A stretch of DNA of 64,000 nt from the NCBI RefSeq assembly GCF_020907985.1, contig NZ_JAJJPA010000002.1:308570-372569 (forward strand). Reading direction: 5' to 3'. Every line of letters begins with the position of its first letter. The stretch's first letter is position 1. The DNA is from Kitasatospora humi (GTDB lineage: Bacteria > Actinomycetota > Actinomycetes > Streptomycetales > Streptomycetaceae). Of the stretch, positions 52,414 through 59,748 are shown in pieces. The position numbers and the translations under genes are program-made. The notes below the pieces were generated by a model. It saw only the letters and a list, made by a program, of their open reading frames with translations, had not been told where the DNA came from and made no database searches.

Positions 52414-53412
52414 TCAGTGCGACACGGTGACCACGATCTTGCCGATCTGCGCGTTGGACTCCAAGTGGCGGTGTGCGTCGACGATCTGGTGCAACTCGAA
52501 GGTCCGGTCCACCACCGAGCGGAAGGCGCCGGACCGCAGCCCGGCGACGATGAAGGCCTCGGCCCGGCGCAGCCGCTCGGGGTGCCGGCTGACCTCGTGC
52601 ATGGTGTACGACCGGATGGCGAGAGCGGGCAGGCCGAGCTCGATGCCGGGGTACGGGGTGGGCTCGCCGCTGAGCGCGCCGTAGACGACGTGCGTGCCCT
52701 CGGGGGCGACGAGCCGGGCCAGTGCGGTGATGCCGGGGCCGGCGACGGCGTCGAAGACGAGCTCGGCCCCCCGGCCGTCGGTGGCCGCGAGCACCCGTGC
52801 GGCGACGTCCTCCTGCTCGGTGACGATCACCTCCGCCGCGCCCTCCTTCAGCAGCGCCTCCTTCTTGGCCTCGGTGCGCGTCAAGGCGATCGCGCGGGCG
52901 CCGATCCGGTTGGCGAGGTGGATGGCCGCCAGACCGGTGCTGCTGGAGGCCGCGTTCAGCAGCACGGTGTCGCCGGGCCGCATGCCGCCGGCCTCCACCA
53001 GTGCGCCGTAGGCGGTGAGATAGGGCATCCAGACCGAGGCGCCGGCCACCGGGTCGAGTTCCGCGGGGCGGTGCAGCAGCGCGTCGGCGGGAACCAGGGC
53101 CCGCTCCGCGTAGACCCCGTAGTCGTTCTGCGAGAAGCCGGGCACGGTGCTGACCGGCTGGCCGGGCCGGAAGCCGGCGACGCCGTCGCCGACCGCCTCG
53201 ACCACGCCGGCGGCCTCGGTGCCCAGTCGTGCCGGGAACTGCTTGACGTCCTCGATGTAGTTGCCGGTGCGGAACAGCACATCGGCCCGGTTGAGCCCGA
53301 TCGCATCAATCCGGATCCGCACCTCGCCGGGGCCGGGCTCGCCGACCGCCACCTCCTGAAGTCGCATCACCTCAGGGCCGCCGAGCTCGTGGAACAGCAC
53401 TGCCTTGGTCAT
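52414..53412 (-). CDS. Zinc-independent quinone oxidoreductase-like alcohol dehydrogenase
   Basis: 332 residues from ATG 53412, with GGGAGGAC upstream. The N-terminal GroES-like domain reads VRIRIDAIGLNRADVLFRTG; the nucleotide-binding domain has NAASSSTGLAAIHLAN and FDAVAGPGITALARLV. The zinc-binding Cys/His set is lacking, placing it with QOR/zeta-crystallin-like reductases that use NADPH. It is divergent from a small ArsR regulator across 114 bases, so it is probably induced by quinone-like or electrophilic compounds. Confidence 0.9.
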   Translation of the reverse strand: MTKAVLFHELGGPEVMRLQEVAVGEPGPGEVRIRIDAIGLNRADVLFRTGNYIEDVKQFPARLGTEAAGVVEAVGDGVAGFRPGQPVSTVPGFSQNDYGVYAERALVPADALLHRPAELDPVAGASVWMPYLTAYGALVEAGGMRPGDTVLLNAASSSTGLAAIHLANRIGARAIALTRTEAKKEALLKEGAAEVIVTEQEDVAARVLAATDGRGAELVFDAVAGPGITALARLVAPEGTHVVYGALSGEPTPYPGIELGLPALAIRSYTMHEVSRHPERLRRAEAFIVAGLRSGAFRSVVDRTFELHQIVDAHRHLESNAQIGKIVVTVSH

Positions 53413-53494
53413 CGCTTCGTCCTCCCCTGACCTCATTCGGTCCGTCCCGGCGATCTGACCGGGCTCCCCACTCAAACGGAAAGTTCGACCGCTG

Positions 53495-53505
53495 TCAAAC
53501 TTTGA
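53495..53505. promoter_or_regulatory. Palindrome TCAAA-C-TTTGA between oxidoreductase and ArsR genes
   Basis: An 11-base perfect palindrome. On the plus side TACCAT (53515-53520) lies seven bases before the ArsR ATG and is a likely -10 box; on the minus side TTGACA within the palindrome flank is a likely -35 box. The site can control both promoters. Confidence 0.5.
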
Positions 53506-53526
53506 TGCTGGTCGTACCATGGGCCC

Positions 53527-53907
53527 ATGGACGCCGATCGCACCCCGCACCACCCCGACCTTCGGACCGTCACCCTGCAACAGGTCCTCGAAGCCCTGGT
53601 GGACCCGGTCCGGCGCAGCATCGTCGCGCACCTCGCCGGCGCCAGCGCCGATGTCAAGTGCGGTGAGTTCGAACTCCCGGTCAGCAAGTCCACGGCCACC
53701 CACCACTTCCGGATCCTGCGTGAGGCCGGGTTGATCCGGCAGTACTACGCGGGCACCGCGCGGATGAACGAGCTTCGCGGCGAGGAGGTCGAGGCGGCCT
53801 TCCCGGGCCTGCTGGCGGCGGTGATCGAGGCGGAACACGCTGATCGGGAACGGACCGGGCACCAGGGGCCGGCCGGGGCCCTGCCCAACTCGGCTACCGT
53901 CGGGTAG
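53527..53907 (+). CDS. ArsR-family regulator
   Basis: 126 residues. The winged helix spans about residues 15-90 (LVDPVRRSIVAHLAGASADV, FELPVSKSTATHHFRILRE, GLIRQYYAGTARMNELRGEE). Metal-binding Cys pairs are absent apart from one Cys (VKCGEFEL). It probably represses itself and the divergent quinone oxidoreductase, using a redox or ligand signal. The ATG appears leaderless. Confidence 0.88.
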   Translation: MDADRTPHHPDLRTVTLQQVLEALVDPVRRSIVAHLAGASADVKCGEFELPVSKSTATHHFRILREAGLIRQYYAGTARMNELRGEEVEAAFPGLLAAVIEAEHADRERTGHQGPAGALPNSATVG

Positions 53908-53959
53908 TTTTGTCGCGACCTCGACCGGCGGCCGGTGGGGGCGGCGAGAGGGAGGTCCG

Positions 53960-55015
53960 ATGGCGGTTCCGTTGCAGGTCCGACTGCAGGCGGCGGCGCT
54001 GCGCGCGGTGTACGGGCTGCCCGCGCCGCTGCGCCGGGCGATCGCCGGGCCGCAGGTGCGCCGCGACGGACAAGTGCTGGCGCTCGACGCCCAGTTGCTG
54101 CTGCGGCTGCAGCAGCTCTCCGGCGAGGGCCTGGTGCACCGCAGCGGCCTGGTCGACCCGTCCCGGACGGGAGTCGAGTACTCGCGGCACACCCTCGGTG
54201 GCGCCCGGATCGAGCCGATGAGCGTCCGCGAGATCCCGATACCGGCTGAGCACGGCGAGCTTTCCGCCACCCTCTACACCCCGGCGGGCATCGGCGACGA
54301 GCCGTCCGGGCTGCTGGTCTTCTACCACGGCGGCGGCTGGGTGCTCGGCTCCCGGGCCAGCCACGACGGCGCCGCCCGGTTCCTGGCCCGGCACGCGGGC
54401 GTCCGGGTGCTCTCGGTGGAGTACCGGCGCGCGCCCGAGCACATCTTCCCGGCGGCCGTGGACGACGCGCTGGCCGCCTTCGACCACGCCCACGCCAAGG
54501 CGGCCGACCTCGGCGTGGACCCGGACCGGATCGCGGTCGGCGGCGACAGCGCCGGCGGTAACCTCGCGGCCGTCGTCGCCCAGCTCGCCGTCGCCCGGGG
54601 CGGCCCGTCCCCGGCCTTCCAGCTGCTCTGCTACCCGGCCACCGACGGTTCCCGGCGCCGCCGCTCCCGCGAGCTGTTCGGCGACGGTTTCCTGCTGACC
54701 AGTGCCCAGATGGACTGGTTCGCCGACCACTACGCGCCCGTCGGCGTGGACCGCAAGGACCCGCGGATGTCCCCGCTGCTCGCCGCCGACCTCGGCGGTC
54801 TGCCACCGGCCTACATCGCCACCGCCGGCTTCGACCCGCTGCGCGACGAGGGCGAGGCCTATGCCGAGCGGCTGCGCGAGGCCGGCGTCCCGGTGGCGCT
54901 CAGTCGGCAGCCCGACCTGATCCACGGCTACCTGAGCTACCTCGGTGTCGGCCGCCGCTTCCGCGAGGCCGCCGCCGAGGCAGCCGGCGCGCTGCGCATG
55001 GCGCTCAGCCGCTGA
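53960..55015 (+). CDS. Alpha/beta hydrolase, hormone-sensitive-lipase (HSL) family
   Basis: 351 residues from ATG 53960, with GGGAGG six bases upstream. The oxyanion motif HGGGW (about residue 123), the nucleophile GDSAGGN (about 196), Asp in GFDPLRDEGEAYA and His in LIHGYLSYL give a complete catalytic set. The N-terminal 60 residues form the cap. It should hydrolyse short-chain esters. It follows the ArsR gene by 52 bases in the same direction, but a shared function is not obvious. Confidence 0.9.
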   Translation: MAVPLQVRLQAAALRAVYGLPAPLRRAIAGPQVRRDGQVLALDAQLLLRLQQLSGEGLVHRSGLVDPSRTGVEYSRHTLGGARIEPMSVREIPIPAEHGELSATLYTPAGIGDEPSGLLVFYHGGGWVLGSRASHDGAARFLARHAGVRVLSVEYRRAPEHIFPAAVDDALAAFDHAHAKAADLGVDPDRIAVGGDSAGGNLAAVVAQLAVARGGPSPAFQLLCYPATDGSRRRRSRELFGDGFLLTSAQMDWFADHYAPVGVDRKDPRMSPLLAADLGGLPPAYIATAGFDPLRDEGEAYAERLREAGVPVALSRQPDLIHGYLSYLGVGRRFREAAAEAAGALRMALSR

Positions 55016-55089
55016 GCGTCCGGCAGCACGACTCGCCGGGCAGCTTGCTGACCGGCTCCCCAGCCGAACCGCAGGTCAGGATGGCCGGG

Positions 55090-55115
55090 CGGCGGATCCG
55101 CTCGGCCACTCCTCC
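55090..55115 (-). pseudogene. 5' remnant of a class II (Ser/Leu-like) tRNA
   Basis: Reading 5'-GGAGGAGTGGCCGAGCGG, this matches the start and D-arm of bacterial serine tRNAs. No matching acceptor end or T-arm follows. It begins two bases after the tRNA-like element ending at 55118. Confidence 0.4.
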
Positions 55116-55117
55116 GT

Positions 55118-55190
55118 AGCGCTGACCGGGAATCGAACCTGCAGCCTGCGGCCCCTCGCACCGCCGCCTCCCCCGGTTGGGCCACAGCGC
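55118..55190 (-). tRNA. Degenerate tRNA-like gene, apparent anticodon GAG (Leu)
   Basis: 73 bases. Acceptor arms GCGCTGT/TCAGCGC pair at six of seven positions. D-stem GCC/GGC with a GG-containing loop, anticodon stem GCGGT/GCCGC with one wobble, loop GCGAGGG (C instead of U at position 33), five-base variable loop AGGCT, and T-loop TTCGATT with a weak stem GCAGG/CCCGG. No CCA is encoded. A class I shape with a Leu anticodon is unusual. Transcription and function are uncertain. Confidence 0.5.
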
Positions 55191-55196
55191 CTCGCA

Positions 55197-55259
55197 CAGC
55201 ATCGGTGCGATTCGAACGCACACTGCGCAGGGCCTGGACCGACCCCCTCCACAAGTGCC
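55197..55259 (-). tRNA. Shortened tRNA-like element with perfect T-arm
   Basis: The T-arm GTGCG TTCGAAT CGCAC is perfect. The D-arm GGA GGGGGTCGG TCC and a partly paired acceptor (GGCACTT with CGATGCT) can be drawn, but only about 13 bases remain for the anticodon and variable parts. It is 63 bases long, too short for a normal tRNA, and is probably a decayed copy. Confidence 0.35.
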
Positions 55260-55287
55260 GGGCGCACGGCCTGCGTTCGTCCGCTCG

Positions 55288-55360
55288 CCGGCCAGGCAGG
55301 AGTCGAACCGGCGACATTCCGCTGTGAAGGCGGACACGCTGCCACCTCAGCTACGGACCA
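55288..55360 (-). tRNA. tRNA-like gene with apparent anticodon UCA (opal suppressor/Sec-like)
   Basis: 73 bases. Acceptor TGGTCCG/CTGGCCG pairs at six of seven positions with two wobbles; D-stem GCTG/CAGC is perfect; anticodon stem TCCGC/GCGGA is perfect around loop CTTCACA, giving anticodon TCA at 55327-55325 with U33. Variable loop ATGTC; T-arm GCCGG TTCGACT CCTGC with one mismatch. Two extra bases follow the D-stem. It is class I in shape, so it is not a normal selenocysteine tRNA. UCA would read UGA. Confidence 0.55.
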
Positions 55361-55361
55361 G

Positions 55362-55439
55362 TGCGTTGCCGAGGAATCGAACCCCGCCATCCCGTAGGAG
55401 CAGGGCTTACAACGCCGCTTGCGTCCCAGCGCTCAACGC
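55362..55439 (-). tRNA. tRNA-like gene with medium-long variable arm (anticodon GUA or UGU)
   Basis: 78 bases. Acceptor GCGTTGA/GCAACGC pairs at six of seven positions. D-stem GCT/AGC is short; T-arm CGGGG TTCGATT CCTCG is good. A variable arm TCC-TACG-GGA gives a class II shape. The anticodon loop can be drawn as TTGTAAG (GTA, Tyr, which is class II in bacteria) or GTTGTAA (TGT, Thr), with imperfect stems. One base separates it from the next element. Confidence 0.5.
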
Positions 55440-55514
55440 GTGTGCGTGCCACGGGAGTAGGCAGTCGGCGCGGCGCGGGCGACCGAATGCCGCAGTGGCC
55501 TGGCACGAGCGGCC

Positions 55515-55575
55515 CCCGGGGTGTCCGAGCGGCAGTCGGTGCCGGCCGCTGACACGGCTTCGCGCTGCGGCAACG
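55515..55575 (+). pseudogene. Possible 5' half of a Ser/Leu-like tRNA on the plus strand
   Basis: GGTGTCCGAGCGGC matches the D-region of serine tRNAs, and GCTGACA could be an anticodon region. No T-arm follows. It lies beside the minus-strand tRNA-like set and is probably a remnant. Confidence 0.25.
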
Positions 55576-55641
55576 CCACATCATGGTGCCGGCTCCGCGG
55601 CGGCGACGCTTCGTGAGCCGATCCGCGCCCGACTACGCGGC

Positions 55642-55682
55642 TTGCCGCAAGTAGCCGATCCCGTATAGTCGGTCCCGACTAT
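55642..55682 (+). promoter_or_regulatory. PadR-gene promoter with palindrome ATAGTCGG-TC-CCGACTAT
   Basis: TTGCCG (55642-55647) and TATAGT (55664-55669) are 16 bases apart. A perfect 18-base inverted repeat (55665-55682) starts in the -10 box and covers the expected start of transcription, an ideal repressor site for the PadR protein encoded 20 bases downstream. Confidence 0.7.
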
Positions 55683-55701
55683 TAGGGGGCGGCGACAACA
55701 G

Positions 55702-56337
55702 ATGGCGAAGCGGAAGATCTCCAACACGCTGGCGCTGGCCGTGCTGGGCCTGCTGCGGGAACAGCCGATGCATCCGTACGAGATGGCGACAACCCTGCGG
55801 GAGCGGCACAAGGACGGCAGCTTCAAGGTCAACTCAGGGTCGCTGTACGACACGGTCGGGGCATTGGCCCGGCACGGCTGGATCGAGCCGGTGGAGACGG
55901 CGCGCGACGGCAGGCGGCCGGAGCGAACCGTTTACGCGACAACCGAGTCGGGCCGGCACGAGTTCGTCCGCTGGATCGATGAACTCCTCCGCACGCCCGT
56001 CGCGGAGTACCCGAAGTTCATGGCCGCGGTGTCCTACCTCGGCGCACTCGGTCCGGACAGGGCGGCGGAGGCACTGGCCGAACGGGCGGGGCACCTGGCC
56101 CAGCGGATCGAGGAGACGAACGCGGTGCTGGCCGACACGGTCGGCTCCGGCAGGGTCCCCCGATTGTTCATGATCGAGGCCGAGTGCGCATTGCACTCCT
56201 GGGAAGCCGAGTTGGCCTGGACGCGGCGGACGATCGCGGAGATCCGCGACGGCAGCCTGAGCTGGCCCGAGGTCCAACGAACCGAACAGGGATGGACCTG
56301 GTCCGGCCCGACAGACTCGAAAGGAAGCACTCCATGA
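55702..56337 (+). CDS. PadR-family transcriptional regulator
   Basis: 211 residues. The winged helix covers residues 5-90 (TLALAVLGLLREQPMHPYEM, SFKVNSGSLYDTVGALARHG, ETARDGRRPERTVYATTESG), followed by the long helical dimerisation domain typical of PadR subfamily 2 with the AELAWTRRTIAEIR segment. It overlaps the FAD monooxygenase start (ATGA), so the two are co-translated. It probably represses this operon until an aromatic compound or antibiotic binds. Confidence 0.9.
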   Translation: MAKRKISNTLALAVLGLLREQPMHPYEMATTLRERHKDGSFKVNSGSLYDTVGALARHGWIEPVETARDGRRPERTVYATTESGRHEFVRWIDELLRTPVAEYPKFMAAVSYLGALGPDRAAEALAERAGHLAQRIEETNAVLADTVGSGRVPRLFMIEAECALHSWEAELAWTRRTIAEIRDGSLSWPEVQRTEQGWTWSGPTDSKGSTP

Positions 56338-57851
56338 CCGAGGTGTTGATCGTCGGAGCCGGCCCGGCCGGGCTGTTACTCGCCGGCGAGCTGCGACTCG
56401 CCGGCGTCGATACGGTCGTTGTCGAACGCGACGCGCAGCGGCCGGACTTCTGCCGGGGCTTCAACCTCAATGCCCGCGCCCTGGATCTGCTGGCGCGGCG
56501 CGGCCTCGCCGAAAGGCTTGTCGGCGAGGGCTGGCAGGTGCCGCACGCCGCCTTCTCCGGCCTGCCGGTGACGCTCACCCTCGCGGGCACGCACACCGAC
56601 CACCCGTACTCGCTTGGGATCCCGCAGACCCGGGTCGAGGAAGTGCTCGAGGCGCACGCTCGCGACCTGGGAGCCGACATCCGGCGCGGACACCAACTGC
56701 GCTCGCTGGAACAGGATTCCGAGTCCGTCACCGCCACGGTCAGCACCGGTGACGGTGAGTACCGCGTCCGGGCCGGCTACCTGGTCGGTTGCGACGGCGG
56801 CCGCAGCACCGTCCGCAAGCAGGCCGGCATCGAGTTCCCCGGCACCGAGGCGACCCGCTTCTCCCTGCTCGGTGACGTCGAGTTCGCCGACCCGCAGGCC
56901 TTGCCGTTCGGCGCGACCACCGGCCCCGGCGGGACGGTCTTCGTCATTCCCCGCCCCGGCTACCTGAGGGTGATCACCACCGACCGGCAACCTCCCGCGG
57001 ACAAGGACACCCCGGTCACCCTGGACCTGCTCCAAGCCGCCGTGGACGGCGCGCTCGGCCGCCACGTCGAGCTGCGCGCCGCGCGCTGGCTGACCCGGTT
57101 CGGCAACGCCGCCCGGCTGGCGAGCGAGTACGTCCGGGGCCGGGTCATCCTGGCCGGGGACGCCGCGCACATCCACCCGCCGGCCGGGGCGATCGGCGTC
57201 AACGTCGCCCTGGACGACGCGTTCAACCTCGGCTGGAAGCTCGCCGCCACCGTGCGCGGCACCGCGCCGGCACACCTGCTCGACAGCTACCACGCCGAAC
57301 GCCACGCCGCCGGTGCGCGGGTGCTGGCCAACACGCGGGCCCAGGTGCTGCTCGGCGACGCCGACGACCGGCTCGGGCCGATCACCGACCTGCTCACCCG
57401 CATCGCCGGCCACCCCGCGGGCAACCGCGCCCTCGCCGAGACCATCACCGGACTGGACACCCGGTACGAGATGTGCCCCGGCTCCGACCACCCCTGGCTG
57501 GGCCGTCTGGCGCCCGATCTCGCACTGACCACGGGCGGCGGTGTCGTGCGGCTGGCCGGGCTACTCGCCTCGGGGCGCGGCGTGCTGCTCGACCTGACCG
57601 GAGGAGGCGCCGTCCGGGAGTCGGCCGCAGGGTGGGCCGACCGCGTGGACACCGTCACCGCGGCATGCCCCGACCACCCCGAACTCCGCGCCGTCCTCCT
57701 CCGGCCGGACGGGCACACCGCCTGGCTGCGCACCGCCGGCGGCGATCACGTCGACGGGCTCCACCAGGCGCTGCGCCACTGGTACGGCCCGGCAGTGGCA
57801 GCCGGCGCCGCGCCTGCGGAAAGGTGCCACCCGCGAGCCCGCCGGGCTTGA
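56334..57851 (+). CDS. FAD-dependent aromatic monooxygenase (possible drug-inactivating)
   Basis: 505 residues. FAD motifs: GAGPAGL (residues 8-14), the DG motif GYLVGCDGGRSTVRKQAG (about 155), and the second FAD motif VILAGDAAHIHPPAGAIGVN (about 275). The C-terminal thioredoxin-like domain is shorter than in phenol hydroxylases. The overall layout resembles rifampicin monooxygenase Rox and the polyketide hydroxylases. Codon 15 is TTA, inside the first FAD motif region, so expression should need bldA. The gene is coupled to a PadR regulator. The substrate may be an aromatic antibiotic or a cell's own metabolite; the sequence does not decide. Confidence 0.88.
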   Translation: MTEVLIVGAGPAGLLLAGELRLAGVDTVVVERDAQRPDFCRGFNLNARALDLLARRGLAERLVGEGWQVPHAAFSGLPVTLTLAGTHTDHPYSLGIPQTRVEEVLEAHARDLGADIRRGHQLRSLEQDSESVTATVSTGDGEYRVRAGYLVGCDGGRSTVRKQAGIEFPGTEATRFSLLGDVEFADPQALPFGATTGPGGTVFVIPRPGYLRVITTDRQPPADKDTPVTLDLLQAAVDGALGRHVELRAARWLTRFGNAARLASEYVRGRVILAGDAAHIHPPAGAIGVNVALDDAFNLGWKLAATVRGTAPAHLLDSYHAERHAAGARVLANTRAQVLLGDADDRLGPITDLLTRIAGHPAGNRALAETITGLDTRYEMCPGSDHPWLGRLAPDLALTTGGGVVRLAGLLASGRGVLLDLTGGGAVRESAAGWADRVDTVTAACPDHPELRAVLLRPDGHTAWLRTAGGDHVDGLHQALRHWYGPAVAAGAAPAERCHPRARRA

Positions 57852-57906
57852 GGACCCGAGCCGGCTCGGCGCGCCGCGACCGGTGGGTCCGCCGGCACCC
57901 ACCGCA

Positions 57907-58791
57907 TCACTCGACCGGACGGCGGCCCAACCAGACCTGGCGCTCGGCGCGCACGGTCAGGTCGTCGCGCCGCAGCACGCTGTGCGGGCCGTCGTCGGCG
58001 GTGAGCTGGTCGAGCACGGCCAGGTCATCGGCGGTCGCGAGGCCGGCGACCCGGTCCCGCAGGCCGCGCAGCACCAGCTGGGCGTAGCGACCTGCGGCCT
58101 TCGAGTCGGTCGGTGTCGGCTCGGCCGTGAACCGCCGCTCGGCCGCGACCTCGAAGCCGGCGCCGGTAAGCAGAGGCCCCCAGTCCGCTCCCAAGTACGG
58201 CAGCTCCACAGCCAGTTGGGCTTCCAGCAAGGCGCGGCAGCGGTCCTCGAGGCCGGGCCGGCCGATGCCGAGCTCCTCCGGCAGGAACCGGGGCTGCGAG
58301 TCGATCTCGACCAGGGCGAAGAGCCCGCCGGGCCGGAGCGCCTCGAACACCTCGCGCATCGCCCGGGCCGGCTGCGCCATGTGGTGCATCGCGGTCGCGG
58401 ACCAGGCCAGGTCCAGCTCGCCGCCGAAGTCGGGCCAGGCCTCGTCCAGGTCCGCCTCGATGGCGCGCACCCGGCTCGCCGTCCCGCTGGTCTCCGCTGT
58501 GCCGAGCAAGCGCTCGGTCATCTGCGGCGACCCGTCCACGGCGATCGCCTCGGCCTCGGGGAACCGGGCCAGCAGTGCGAAGGTACCCGCCCCGGTGCCG
58601 CTGCCCAGGTCGACGAACCGCCGCACGCGCCCGGCGTGCTCGGCGACCAGGTCGACCACCTCGCTGTGCAGCGAGTGCAGCAACTCGGCGTCCAGGTCGA
58701 GCATCTCGGCCAGGGCGGCCTCCCGCTCCGCGGCCTCCGGGCCGCCGTCGCCGCCGTGGTGGTGATGGTGGTGGTGTGTGTGATCAGCCAT
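57907..58791 (-). CDS. SAM-dependent methyltransferase with natural N-terminal His run
   Basis: 294 residues. The N-terminus is MADHTHHHHHHHGGDGG, a His cluster followed by Gly. Motif I is RRFVDLGSGTGAGTFALLAR (about residue 58), then IAVDGSPQM and LDLAWSATAMHHMAQPARAM, and VFEALRPGGLFALVEID. The class I fold is complete. The His run may bind a metal or be a regulatory tail. It is divergent from an XRE-cupin regulator across 47 bases, whose operator covers the shared region. Acceptor unknown; a metal- or chalcogen-related role would fit the His run but is a guess. Confidence 0.88.
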   Translation of the reverse strand: MADHTHHHHHHHGGDGGPEAAEREAALAEMLDLDAELLHSLHSEVVDLVAEHAGRVRRFVDLGSGTGAGTFALLARFPEAEAIAVDGSPQMTERLLGTAETSGTASRVRAIEADLDEAWPDFGGELDLAWSATAMHHMAQPARAMREVFEALRPGGLFALVEIDSQPRFLPEELGIGRPGLEDRCRALLEAQLAVELPYLGADWGPLLTGAGFEVAAERRFTAEPTPTDSKAAGRYAQLVLRGLRDRVAGLATADDLAVLDQLTADDGPHSVLRRDDLTVRAERQVWLGRRPVE

Positions 58792-58810
58792 GCCTCGACG
58801 ATACGAGGCG

Positions 58811-58848
58811 CTTGCGCCAATGGCATAGCCTCTTGCCCATGGCGCAAG
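58811..58848. promoter_or_regulatory. Inverted repeat CTTGCGCCA...TGGCGCAAG overlapping the regulator start codon
   Basis: Nine-base perfect arms (58811-58819 and 58840-58848), separated by 20 bases, with further partial symmetry inside. The right arm overlaps the ATG of the XRE-cupin gene (58839). The element fills the 47-base divergent gap and can control both genes. Confidence 0.65.
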
Positions 58849-59408
58849 AATTCAGCGAACTGGACGCCCTGGTGCGCAAGCGGATCCGCGGACTGCGGCT
58901 GGCGATGGGCTGGTCGCTCGACGAACTGGCCGGCCGCTGCTACCTCAGCCCGTCCACACTGAGCCGCATCGAGACCGGAGCCCGTCGGATCAGCCTCGAT
59001 CAGTTGGCCTCCCTGGCCCGCGCCCTGGACACCTCGCTCGACCAACTGGTCCAGGCCGGCACCGACGAGGACGTGATCCTGCGACCCCGCCCGGACTCCG
59101 GGCCCGGTGTCACCAGCTGGGCCCTTGGCCGTGACCCGGCAGTCACCGTGGCCCGCATGCGGATCACCCGACCGGCCCCGACCGGCCCCGCCGACCTGAA
59201 GGCCCATCCCGGGCGTGAGTGGTTCACCGTGCTCTCCGGCACCGTCGTGCTGCTGCTCGGCGACCGCCGCATCCTGGTCGACGCCGGCCAGGCCGCCGAG
59301 TTCTACACCATGACCCCCCACGCCATCGGCGCCCAAGCCGGCGGCGCGGAGATCCTCGGCATCTTCGACCGCGATGCCCAGCGCACCCACCTGCGGCAGG
59401 AGAACTGA
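58839..59408 (+). CDS. XRE-family regulator with C-terminal cupin domain
   Basis: 189 residues from ATG 58839. The helix-turn-helix is at about residues 12-66 (LRLAMGWSLDELAGRCYLSP, STLSRIETGARRISLDQLAS). The cupin domain covers about 105-185 (HPGREWFTVLSGTVVLLLGD, AGQAAEFYTMTPHAIGAQAG). XRE-cupin proteins sense small molecules through the barrel. It is divergent from the methyltransferase, its likely target. TAGCCT at 58826-58831 is a possible -10 box for a leaderless message. Confidence 0.9.
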   Translation: MAQEFSELDALVRKRIRGLRLAMGWSLDELAGRCYLSPSTLSRIETGARRISLDQLASLARALDTSLDQLVQAGTDEDVILRPRPDSGPGVTSWALGRDPAVTVARMRITRPAPTGPADLKAHPGREWFTVLSGTVVLLLGDRRILVDAGQAAEFYTMTPHAIGAQAGGAEILGIFDRDAQRTHLRQEN

Positions 59409-59507
59409 CGGCCGATCAGTTCCGTTCTCCGGAACAGAGCGCGGACGAGCACGCCGGGCAGACCGGTGACGGGCGGCGTGACCTCCTCGGGCGCCGCGTC
59501 GACGACC

Positions 59508-59595
59508 GTCACCGCACCGCCACCGCCACCGCCAGCGCACCGCCACCGCACCGCCACCGCACCGCCAGCGCACCGCCAGCGCACCGCCACCGCCG
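59508..59595. repeat. Array of CACCGC / CAGCGC hexamer-type repeats
   Basis: About 88 bases made of CACCGCCACCG and CAGCGCACCGC units in the 340-base gap between the XRE-cupin and GNAT genes. No gene is supported in the gap (59409-59748). A simple-sequence expansion is the likely origin. Confidence 0.85.
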
Positions 59596-59748
59596 GCAGC
59601 CCGGCGGTGGTCTGCTCGCCCCTCGCCCGTCAACTCCACCCGCTCGGCGATCCGTTGGGCGGTCCTTCCGCTCACGCCCGGCGATCCGGTCGGCGCGGCA
59701 AGGGAATTCGGTGGCAGGTCGACCGGTGCGGATGCTAGATGTGGAACC

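Noticed and set aside
55016..55700. Protein-coding frames across the tRNA-like array
   Set aside because: Frames on both strands give Cys/Arg/Pro-rich products with no start signals, while the T-loop motifs and paired arms give a better explanation.
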